Shown here piece by piece: positions 44,601 to 51,236 of a stretch of 64,000 nt of DNA (its first letter is position 1; every line of letters begins with the position of its first letter). The position numbers and the translations under genes are program-made. The notes below the pieces were generated by a model. That model made no database searches. It saw only the letters and a program-made list of their open reading frames with translations, and was not told the origin of the DNA. Origin of the DNA: JAFGPS01 sp964628465 (GTDB taxonomy: Bacteria; Planctomycetota; Phycisphaerae; Sedimentisphaerales; Anaerobacaceae); the NCBI GenBank assembly GCA_964628465.1, contig CAZVOA010000005.1, forward strand, positions 1 through 64,000. The letters run 5' to 3'.

Positions 44601-45319
44601 TAGCAAAAGATGGTTATAAAATTCTTGTTCTGCCGGGACTATATGATAAAATCAACTTCCTTGGTAAAGCAATCACTGTTGCTGGAATCGAAGGAGCTGC
44701 TGTTATCGAACCCGAGACTGGTCCAGGACCAAATAGTTTTGATCAGGATGCGGTGACTTTTTATTCGGGTGAAGATTCTAATAGTGTCTTAAAAAACTTT
44801 ATTATAAAAAACAGCGGCCTTGCGATTTCTCTTAATTATGGAAGCAGTCCGACAATTCAGAATATAACTTTTGTTGATAATCTATTCGGCATCGCGGCTT
44901 ACGAAGATTCGAATCCGGACATAAGAAACTGCATTTTTTACAATAACACAAATGGCGACTTGTTCGGCTGCAAGGCATGGTATAGCTGCTTCAAAGATGC
45001 AAATCTGACTAAAGGTAATTTCTATGCAGATCCGCTTTTTGTCGATGCCGCAAACGGGGATTATCATTTGAAAAGTGAGGGTTGGAGATGGAATGAACAA
45101 AACGAGTCGTGGACGTGGGATGAAGTTACAAGTCCATGTATAGATGCAGGTGATCCATGCAGTCCTCTTGGTGACGAACCAATGAGTATTTCACGTGACC
45201 CGAATAATTCATTTGGACTAAATCAGAGAATAAACATGGGAGCTTACGGCGGGACACCACAGGCAAGTATGCCGCCATTGGGCTGGATTCCTTTGAATAA
45301 TGAATGGTATATCCCTTAA
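41684..45319 (+). CDS. Large secreted parallel beta-helix protein
   Basis: 1211 aa with a signal peptide (IILAISVFAMIMCSSNIAAG). It is built of three modules each opening with (I/V)YVDDDANGLN(N/D)GSSWENA or a variant: residues about 30, 488 and 942. Modules contain many short GGG(I/L/M)Y and CxFxxN repeats (for example LFGGGMYSISGEPVISDCNF), like polymorphic outer-membrane protein repeats and pectate-lyase-type beta helices. The modules end in IDMGAYEF or INMGAYGGTPQ. Typical of planctomycete surface or secreted proteins; no catalytic site recognised. Likely co-regulated with the upstream sigma factor. Confidence 0.85.
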   Translation: MIKRGKRIILAISVFAMIMCSSNIAAGKIIYVDDDANGLNNGSSWENAYVYLPDALADANSSEKPIEIHVAQGTYITYPYIDQNNVREATFQLINDVNIIGGFAGITETNPDDRNIKQYQTILSGDIYGNDLNGNVDRAENSYHVVTSSGTDETAVLDGFTIKNGYANGSDDSRKCGAGLYNIEGSPTIINCTFSNNTANLFGGGMYSISGEPVISDCNFSNNISGKGGGIFQSQSNLTLNNCSFSLNKGAGVYTYDVNATLNDCVFIKNIGYTFGGGLAADGTISGPQRNTINVNNCKFICNTVQGSRAFGGGLYSNCDNIIISNCLFNSNTAKLGGGCFIGGNIGSGILTITNCTSVWDMADLGSFLYYNGYYGNISIRNTIAWYNENPLFFEKSQAQNLSINFSNIHGGWSGQGNIDEDPLFIDPFGQDLIGGTEDDDLRFSLFSPCIDSGDPYYIAAINETDLDDNARIVSGRIDMGAYEFKNVVYVDDDANGLNDGSSWENAFCYLQDALNTVPTGYQILVAQGFYTPDLGFLPDEDTEEEYGIRESTFRLYDNITIRGGYAGVYADNPDARDYKLYKTILSGDLNGNDIDVNTTNNLIEDISREDNCFHIITCDSNSIIDGFVITGGRANGEQTSTGNYEKKGGALYNTGSPTILNCTFNWNYASEAGGAIYSNGGDLHLTNCVFSCNSAPNYGGGLLIQNSNSDITDCYFENNNSSYGGGIYCYSTNLNLDNCEFIKNIGSTMGGGLFILNKTATLNNCRFIGNTANLYGGGIFDASENTCISGCLFSGNNANQGGGCHSDSTLTITNCTSAWNTAAGSFLRYAGDNGKIINTIVRHDTINNVYAQSLSVYFSNILGNWPGHGNIDINPFFVDPLGPDLVGGTEDDNLRLSPISPCVDSGQLSYEPIFTETDLDGNPRIVGDNIDMGAYEFQRDIYVDDNAPYDNDSIEEGTRNHPLNNIQEAIDIAKDGYKILVLPGLYDKINFLGKAITVAGIEGAAVIEPETGPGPNSFDQDAVTFYSGEDSNSVLKNFIIKNSGLAISLNYGSSPTIQNITFVDNLFGIAAYEDSNPDIRNCIFYNNTNGDLFGCKAWYSCFKDANLTKGNFYADPLFVDAANGDYHLKSEGWRWNEQNESWTWDEVTSPCIDAGDPCSPLGDEPMSISRDPNNSFGLNQRINMGAYGGTPQASMPPLGWIPLNNEWYIP

Positions 45320-45355
45320 TGAATGGTATCACACTCTCCAAATCCAGCCCAATGG
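45275..45355. repeat. 15-bp inverted repeat at the 3' end of the beta-helix gene
   Basis: CCATTGGGCTGGATT at 45275-45289 is the exact reverse complement of AATCCAGCCCAATGG at 45341-45355. The loop contains the stop codon and a direct repeat AATGAATGGTAT (45299-45310 and 45318-45329). It could fold in the transcript end, but no U-tract follows, so it is not a standard terminator. Confidence 0.75.
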
Positions 45356-45567
45356 GAGATATTAGATTTACCAGCGGATAAAGGCTTCTTTTCAGATTAA
45401 AAACTCGTAATTTATATCAAAATGAACTTTCTGGTCTTCGGAGGAAATAACAATTTCATACTATATGAATTACAATTAGGAGTAAATATTCAGATATATT
45501 TTATTGACTAAGAACAGAGTATATAATTATAATAAACAAATAATATTATTTGTGTGAATGTGGAGTT

Positions 45568-46488
45568 ATGATACGTAAGCGGCTGCCAAAATATATTCAC
45601 TTCCAGATCAATAGACGTCTTATTAGATCACGATACCACAGTGCCTACACTTTAGTCGAACTTCTTACTGTAATAGCCATAATCTCGGTAATCATGTCTA
45701 TATTACTTCCCGCATTAAATCAGGTCCGGCGTAAGTCGCGAGCAATCCTTGGCATGAATAACCAGAAACAAATCGTCAACGCGGTTAATTTATTCGCAAT
45801 TGACAACGACCAGTTTTACCCTGAATCAGTAGCGACTATCGGTGACCTGGACTACTGGAACTGGCAGGAACCTATGATGCTTACCGGTTACCGGGCACGC
45901 AGCCCGCGTTTGCATCGTTCGATGAGCGGTTATCTGTTTGACTATATTAAAGATCCTGACATATTGTTCTGTCCCAACGCACCTAAAAAATATAAATATC
46001 TTAAGCAATCCTGGGATGCCGGAGACGATTGGGATAATCCTGAAACGCCGCCGGTTAAGGATCCTGTAAGCGGAACATATTGTTTCTATTGGAATTATAC
46101 GGGTTATCTCAAAGACAAAAAAGGTATTTTTCATGGACCAGGAAATGCGACTGGAGGAAAATACCAGAGTAAATTACTTGTCAGCGATTATTTTGGTTAT
46201 AATCACTGGCGAAGCAGAAATTCATATAGCAGTTGTGAAACATTTCAAAGTTCTTCGATTATCGAAGGGACTTCACTTTCATCTGATTACTGGTCACATA
46301 AGGAGAATATCGAATCGGGCTTGCCGCAAATTAATTTTCATGCTGGTTATACTGATGGGCATGTCGAAAAAATTTCATCATCGCAAACTGTTCCCCTGAG
46401 AGTTATAATAGATCCCAGAAAGAACGAGCCTTATCCGGATTATATTGCACCTGGAATATTTTTCATTCCGAAAAACGCATTATATTAA
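45568..46488 (+). CDS. Type II pseudopilin-like protein with atypical cleavage site
   Basis: About 306 aa. After a long basic leader (MIRKRLPKYIHFQINRRLIR) the prepilin motif reads RYHSA|YTLVELLTVIAIISV: Glu +5 and the hydrophobic helix are normal, but Ala replaces Gly at -1 and Tyr replaces Phe at +1. The C-terminal GLPQINFHAGYTDGHVEKIS has the FHxG...DGHVE pattern of the planctomycete family. Start uncertain: ATG 45568 has GGAG only two bases upstream; the frame is open to a TTG at 45550. Follows the beta-helix gene by about 250 nt. Confidence 0.75.
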   Translation: MIRKRLPKYIHFQINRRLIRSRYHSAYTLVELLTVIAIISVIMSILLPALNQVRRKSRAILGMNNQKQIVNAVNLFAIDNDQFYPESVATIGDLDYWNWQEPMMLTGYRARSPRLHRSMSGYLFDYIKDPDILFCPNAPKKYKYLKQSWDAGDDWDNPETPPVKDPVSGTYCFYWNYTGYLKDKKGIFHGPGNATGGKYQSKLLVSDYFGYNHWRSRNSYSSCETFQSSSIIEGTSLSSDYWSHKENIESGLPQINFHAGYTDGHVEKISSSQTVPLRVIIDPRKNEPYPDYIAPGIFFIPKNALY

Positions 46489-47063
46489 TATATAATCGCG
46501 GTTACTTCTTCTATCCTTCTGATTACATCGATCACATTATCTGAATAGGAGATATAGCCGTCATAACCTTTTTGCATTAACGCGGCTGCTTCTGAATCGC
46601 TTAAGCTGTTTACAAGCGCAACGATTTTTATTGTTTGTGATTCTTCGTTGGAACGAATCCACTTGCAAACATCAGCGGCGTCTATACCGTTGGATAGCAA
46701 GCTGATTATAAGGACATGAGGAGCAAATTTCTCAATAATCGCCCCCGTCTCGAAATTGCTTCGTACGATTTGTACATCATATTCTGCTTTGTTTTTTAAC
46801 GATTCGGCGAGAGTCATTGCAGCGTTTTCATTGCTATCGGCAATAAGTACACGTAATTTACCAACAGATATTCCCGCTGTGGGCATATTATGAACTTTCA
46901 TAAAACGCATTAATTCACTTACTGGAATTCTTCTGTCTTTGCTGCCCGGTATGCGATATCCTTTTAACTGGCCGTTATCAAACCATTTTGAAACTGTTCG
47001 AGGTGCAACATGACATATTTTTGCCACATCACCAGTTGTTAAAACGTTTTTACCTTTTGCCAT
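46485..47063 (-). CDS. HTH (excisionase type)-pseudo-receiver regulator
   Basis: 192 aa from ATG 47063, which has AGGA eight bases upstream and puts the HTH at the start; an open frame to 47162 is unlikely to be translated. Residues about 6-58 are a MerR/excisionase-like HTH (LTTGDVAKICHVAPRTVSKW then GSKDRRIPVSELMRFMK). Residues about 70-185 have a CheY-like receiver pattern (LRVLIADSNENAAMTLAESL), but the phosphoacceptor position in VLIISLLSNG is Ser121, and the switch Thr and Lys are not conserved. It is likely a phosphorylation-independent response regulator. Its 3' end overlaps the convergent pseudopilin gene. Confidence 0.8.
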   Translation of the reverse strand: MAKGKNVLTTGDVAKICHVAPRTVSKWFDNGQLKGYRIPGSKDRRIPVSELMRFMKVHNMPTAGISVGKLRVLIADSNENAAMTLAESLKNKAEYDVQIVRSNFETGAIIEKFAPHVLIISLLSNGIDAADVCKWIRSNEESQTIKIVALVNSLSDSEAAALMQKGYDGYISYSDNVIDVIRRIEEVTAIIY

Positions 47064-47226
47064 TTGTTGATTCCTGTAAATGATATTAGTGTCATCCTCA
47101 ATCCGTTTCGCTTTTTTCATTCCTGCCATATTTTCGGTTAATAATGGGAACAGATTTAACAAATTGCATGATTATACTGTTTACAACGAATAATTTGTTC
47201 TTGCGGCCAATATACGTCCTATAATG

Positions 47227-47254
47227 GTAGAGACGCACGGCCGTGCGTCTCTAC
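47227..47254. repeat. 28-bp perfect palindrome
   Basis: GTAGAGACGCACGG followed at once by its exact reverse complement. A second copy with one change lies at 47929-47956, inside the next gene. The copy here is preceded directly by TATAAT (47220-47225), so a transcript from that box would begin within the hairpin. Confidence 0.9.
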
Positions 47255-47303
47255 ACAAAATAACCTTGTGTTTGGTATTTTTTTTTTTACAATAGATTTC
47301 ATT

Positions 47304-48428
47304 ATGAAGATATATTTATCACGACCTGATATAACCGACAAGGAAATAGATGCGGTTTGCTCTGTACTCAGAAGCCCTAATCTTTCGCTTGGGCCGAAAT
47401 TAGGAGAATTCGAGCAGGCATTCGCGAAGTACATAGGCAGAAAACGGGCGGTCGCTGTAAACAGCGGCACAAGCGGCCTTTTTCTTTCTCTTTCCGCAAT
47501 TGGTATAAAACCTGGTGACGAAGTAATTACTACGCCGTTTACCTTCATCGCTTCGGCTACTACAATTATGATGTGTGGGGCAAAACCTGTTTTTGTCGAT
47601 ATCGACCCGGTTAGTCTAAATATTGATTATAAAAAAATCGAAGCCGCTATTACCGAGAAAACGAAAGCAATTATTCCTGTCGAGATTTTTGGAAATCCAG
47701 CCGGTTTCGATAAAATATGCGAAATCGCAAACAAATATAACCTTCCTGTAATTGAAGATAGCTGTGAAGCTCTCGGCTCGTCATTAAACGGAAAAATGGC
47801 CGGAACATTGGGGAAAATGAGTGTTTTTGCGTTCTATCCAAACAAACAAATCACTACCGGCGAAGGCGGCATGATTCTTACTGATGATGATAATTTAGCG
47901 GATTTATGCGTTTCGCTTCGCAACCAGGGTAGAGACACACGGCCGTGCGTCTCTACTGGATGGCTAAACCACCAGAGACTTGGGTACAATTTCAGACTTA
48001 GCGATATAAATTGCGCACTCGGTATCGCTCAGCTTTCAAGAATAGAGGAAATCAAAGCCAAACGTACTCAGGTCGCCAATTGGTATCAGGAAATGTTGGC
48101 AGATGACAACAGACTCATTGTACCTCAAACAGCCGAAGGTTGCGATATAAACTGGTTCGTTTTCGTAGTTTGTCTGGCGGAATCTTCACTTGAAAAACGA
48201 GATATGATTCTGAAAAAAATGACAAATAAAGGAATACAGGTAAGCAATTATTTTCCACCAGTTCATCTTATGCCATTTATAGCTGAGAATTATGGTTATA
48301 AGCAAGGTGATTTCCCAATAACTGAGCAGGTTTGCCAAAGTACAATCGCCCTGCCGTTCTACAATAACCTTTCAAAAGACGAGATTTCAATCGTCTGCAA
48401 AACATTGAAAGAAACACTTGCTGTTTAA
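47304..48428 (+). CDS. DegT/DnrJ/EryC1-family PLP aminotransferase
   Basis: 374 aa. It aminates a nucleotide-activated keto sugar in surface-polysaccharide synthesis; the exact sugar is not decidable. Start at ATG 47304 (MKIYLSRPDITDKEIDAV). Motifs: GPKLGEFEQAFAKYIGRKRA, NSGTSGL phosphate loop, EDSCEALGS, and the PLP lysine K181 in FAFYPNKQITTGEGG. Residues 209-218 (RDTRPCVST region) are encoded by a copy of the 28-bp palindrome, placed between the conserved LRNQG and WLNHQRLGYNFRLSDI blocks, a loop that is shorter in the family. The frame stays open, so the enzyme may still work. No sugar-biosynthesis neighbours are seen. Confidence 0.92.
   Translation: MKIYLSRPDITDKEIDAVCSVLRSPNLSLGPKLGEFEQAFAKYIGRKRAVAVNSGTSGLFLSLSAIGIKPGDEVITTPFTFIASATTIMMCGAKPVFVDIDPVSLNIDYKKIEAAITEKTKAIIPVEIFGNPAGFDKICEIANKYNLPVIEDSCEALGSSLNGKMAGTLGKMSVFAFYPNKQITTGEGGMILTDDDNLADLCVSLRNQGRDTRPCVSTGWLNHQRLGYNFRLSDINCALGIAQLSRIEEIKAKRTQVANWYQEMLADDNRLIVPQTAEGCDINWFVFVVCLAESSLEKRDMILKKMTNKGIQVSNYFPPVHLMPFIAENYGYKQGDFPITEQVCQSTIALPFYNNLSKDEISIVCKTLKETLAV
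47929..47956. repeat. In-gene copy of the 28-bp palindrome
   Basis: Matches 47227-47254 at 27 of 28 positions (A for G at 47937). It lies in frame within the aminotransferase gene and is read as GRDTRPCVST. Confidence 0.9.
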
Positions 48429-48550
48429 TCACTGATTATCCGCTGTTTACGTAAAAAAGATTTGGATAATAAAGCTTTATATACTATGTATTTATATAGA
48501 AAGCAATGCCTTGACTGGCTTGCCAAGGTGTAGTTAGCCGTTAAATAAAA

Positions 48551-48640
48551 CTTCAAGAAGAGTCCGGCTTCGTCCCTTTAGGACTATGCCGTGACAGTCT
48601 TCTTTCACCTTGTCGGCGAACGAAGACTGGAGGAGAGAAA
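48551..48640. repeat. Repeat-like spacer sequence
   Basis: GAAGAGTCCGGCTTCGTCCC and ACAGTCTTCTTTCACCTTGT then CGGCGAACGAAGACTGG contain an imperfect inverted pair (CAGTCTTC...GAAGACTG). It resembles the other dispersed elements of the window in composition but has no second full copy here. Confidence 0.4.
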
Positions 48641-48644
48641 CCAA

Positions 48645-48947
48645 GTGAAAGGCTGGAGATCAAAACTTATTTTCATGTTTATCCTGTATTTTGCCGGATT
48701 TGCGACCGCAGTCTATATGCTTGCCCCTCAGCCTGACGCGGAACCGGGACAAAATAATGGTCAGGAAGCAATTCAAGCCAGATTCGCGAATTTTGATTCT
48801 GAGGAATTTATAACATCCTTCAATTCAGGCCTGCACAAAAGCGTTGATTTAGGCAAAGAAGCCGCACTTCACATGTCAAAATATATCAAGGAAAAAACCA
48901 AAAACTCTGAAATGCTAAAGACATCCAAGAAGGAATCAAGCACTTAA
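48645..48947 (+). CDS. Small single-pass membrane protein, 100 aa
   Basis: The start is set at GTG 48645 because the strong GGAGGAGAG lies about nine bases upstream; the longer frame would translate repeat sequence. One membrane helix (LIFMFILYFAGFATAVYMLA) near the N-terminus is followed by a polar domain of about 70 residues with amphipathic helices (SFNSGLHKSVDLGKEAALHM). Function unknown. It is 253 nt upstream of the MoxR operon on the same strand. Confidence 0.7.
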   Translation: MKGWRSKLIFMFILYFAGFATAVYMLAPQPDAEPGQNNGQEAIQARFANFDSEEFITSFNSGLHKSVDLGKEAALHMSKYIKEKTKNSEMLKTSKKESST

Positions 48948-49047
48948 TATTTTTATAAATATTTTTCATTTTTCCAGAGATTTTGAGTTACAAATTTCAA
49001 TACTTCACGTCTATATACATAGAAATGTCAAAAAATGGGAATAGGAC

Positions 49048-49108
49048 TCCAATAGCGTTCAGCGTGGAGCATTGAGGTTTTTTGCTATCCGCTGTACGCT
49101 TTACGCTG
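49048..49108. repeat. Dispersed repeat of the CAGCGTAAAGCGTA type
   Basis: On the minus strand 49086-49108 reads CAGCGTAAAGCGTACAGCGG then ATA, matching 7735-7757 at 19 of 23 positions. The adjacent AGCGTTCAGCGTGGAGCATT at 49054-49073 is a second, partly complementary arm, so the element can fold back. Confidence 0.65.
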
Positions 49109-49200
49109 ATTTTGGTCCGATATTTCGTTTTTTTATTTAATTTTTTGATTCAAAGCAGTACAATTGAATTATCTAATAATTGCTTTTAAGGGATAAGCAC

Positions 49201-50277
49201 ATGGAAGAATCAGTGGAACAAAAATCCGAAAACAAAGCTCTTAAAACAGATATACCAGACAATCATCCCAAGACTCAAAACAGCACTGTAAATGAAGCCC
49301 AGTTAATCGCAAGTCTGCACAAGGGTTATGTCGAGCTGAAACACCAGATACATAAGGTCATCATCGGCCAGGAAGATGTAATTGACGCGATGATATGCTG
49401 TATGCTCGCCGGCGGCCATTGTATCGTTCAGGGCGTGCCGGGCCTTGCCAAAACGCTTATGGTCCATTCAGTCGCTGATGCTATGAGCCTGAAGTTTAAC
49501 AGAATACAGTTTACACCCGACTTGATGCCTTCTGATATTACCGGTGCAGACATAATCCAGCGAGACCCGCAATCGCACAAAAGAAAATTCGAGTTTGTAG
49601 AAGGGCCGATTTTTTCCAATGTAGTTCTTGCCGATGAGATAAACCGTACGCCGCCGAAAACACAAGCCGCTCTTTTACAGGCAATGCAGGAAAGGGAAGT
49701 AACTATTTCAGGCCAGACTCACAAACTTGAGGAACCCTTCTTTGTTCTCGCGACACAGAATCCGATTGAGCAGGAAGGTACGTATCCCCTGCCGGAAGCG
49801 GCCTTAGACAGGTTCATGTTCATGATTTACATCGACTACCCTTCCGCGAAAGAAGAGCATTTGATTGTAAAGCAGACTACTACAGGTAAAAAACTGGAAA
49901 CAAAAACTGTTCTGGACAGGAATCATATGCTTCTGTTTCAGGAGATAGTTCGCATGGCACCGGTCAGTGATACAATTATTGCCTATTGCATTAGTCTTGC
50001 TCGTGCTACTCGCCCAACCAGTAAGACTGCGACATGGATGGTAAAGAAATACTTAAAATGGGGAGCCGGACCGAGAGCCGGCCAGTATATGACACTTGGC
50101 GCAAAAGCACTTGCGCTTATAAAAGGACGAATTACGCCAAGTTTCGAAGATGTAAAAGATGTATGCAAGTTAGTACTCAGGCACAGAGTAATTACAAATT
50201 TTGACGCCGAAGCAGACGCCGTAAGTGTTGAAGCGATACTCAACGATCTTGTAGAAAATGTTCCTTTACCTAAATAA
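49201..50277 (+). CDS. MoxR-family AAA+ ATPase
   Basis: 358 aa from ATG 49201 (AAGGGA upstream; the frame is open seven codons further). The AAA+ core has Walker A GVPGLAKTL at residues 78-86, Walker B VVLADEINRTPPKTQAALLQ, and sensor 1 FFVLATQNPIEQEGTYPLPE followed by ALDRFM. The C-terminal AAA lid 2 domain contains GASPR-like GAGPRAGQYM. MoxR proteins act as chaperones with VWA-domain partners; three VWA proteins follow in the same operon. Confidence 0.95.
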   Translation: MEESVEQKSENKALKTDIPDNHPKTQNSTVNEAQLIASLHKGYVELKHQIHKVIIGQEDVIDAMICCMLAGGHCIVQGVPGLAKTLMVHSVADAMSLKFNRIQFTPDLMPSDITGADIIQRDPQSHKRKFEFVEGPIFSNVVLADEINRTPPKTQAALLQAMQEREVTISGQTHKLEEPFFVLATQNPIEQEGTYPLPEAALDRFMFMIYIDYPSAKEEHLIVKQTTTGKKLETKTVLDRNHMLLFQEIVRMAPVSDTIIAYCISLARATRPTSKTATWMVKKYLKWGAGPRAGQYMTLGAKALALIKGRITPSFEDVKDVCKLVLRHRVITNFDAEADAVSVEAILNDLVENVPLPK

Positions 50278-50339
50278 GCTGATGCGTTGGAAAATGGATT
50301 GTTAAAATATTATGCTCATTTTATTTCAGGAACAAAATT

Positions 50340-51236
50340 GTGGCAAATAGCCGTGAATATCTTGATCCTGTATTTTTAAGCAAGCTTGCGAATATGGAGC
50401 TTATCGCACGCTGTGCGGTCGAGGGATTTTTCGCCGGTCTGCATCCAAGTCCTTTTCACGGATTCAGTGTCGAATACAGCGACCACAGGCAATATCACGA
50501 AGGCGATGAACTGAAATTCGTTGACTGGAAGGTTTATGGACGGAGCGACAAACTTTATATAAAGCGTTTTCAACAGGAAACCAACGCTGTTGTTTACATT
50601 CTTTTAGATAACAGCAAGAGTATGACCTTCGCGGGGAAAGGTTCTATTAGCAAAAGCAAATACGGCTCGTTTCTCGCCGCGGCTTTAAGCTATATGATGC
50701 TTGGTCAGGGTGACAGCGCGTCACTTGTTTTATTCGCCGATAAAGTTAAAAAACGCATCCCGCCAAGCTCAAGACGCACGCATTTAAATCTCATTCTATC
50801 GACACTTCAGTACAACCAGCCGGAGGGACAGACAAACCTTGCTGATGTTCTTCATGCACTTGCTGAAACTACAAAACGCAGAGGACTTGTTATTTTAATT
50901 TCTGATTTGCTCGATGACAAAGAAAACATTTTCAAAGGTCTGTCGCATCTTAAATTCCTTCGTCACGATGTTATTATTTTCCAGACGCTTGACCATAACG
51001 AAATAAATCTTGATTACGATGGCCTTATTCAGTTCGAAGATTTGGAATCAGGTGAAAAAATACGAACGTTTCCACAATCATTCAAACAAACGTACAGCGA
51101 ACGTGTTACAGAATTTCTGGACGAAATCGCGAAAACAGCCGGCAGGAGTAATGTCGATTATTGCCTTCTCGATACATCTGAGCCATTGGACAGAGCTATG
51201 ATTGCTTACCTTGCCAAGCGAAAGAGGATGAGATGA
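50340..51236 (+). CDS. DUF58 domain protein (VWA-like)
   Basis: 298 aa. The DUF58 signature is EYSDHRQYHEGDELKFVDWK followed by VYGRSDKLYIKRFQQETN. The VWA metal site (MIDAS) is DNSKSMTF with DxSxS intact. It starts at GTG 50340, nine bases after AGGA. It follows moxR by 62 nt and overlaps the next gene by four bases (ATGA). The usual partner of MoxR in a cytoplasmic complex. Confidence 0.93.
   Translation: MANSREYLDPVFLSKLANMELIARCAVEGFFAGLHPSPFHGFSVEYSDHRQYHEGDELKFVDWKVYGRSDKLYIKRFQQETNAVVYILLDNSKSMTFAGKGSISKSKYGSFLAAALSYMMLGQGDSASLVLFADKVKKRIPPSSRRTHLNLILSTLQYNQPEGQTNLADVLHALAETTKRRGLVILISDLLDDKENIFKGLSHLKFLRHDVIIFQTLDHNEINLDYDGLIQFEDLESGEKIRTFPQSFKQTYSERVTEFLDEIAKTAGRSNVDYCLLDTSEPLDRAMIAYLAKRKRMR

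Noticed and set aside
46485..47063. Functional two-component response regulator
   Set aside because: The phospho-acceptor Asp is replaced by Ser and the other switch residues are not kept; no histidine kinase is adjacent.
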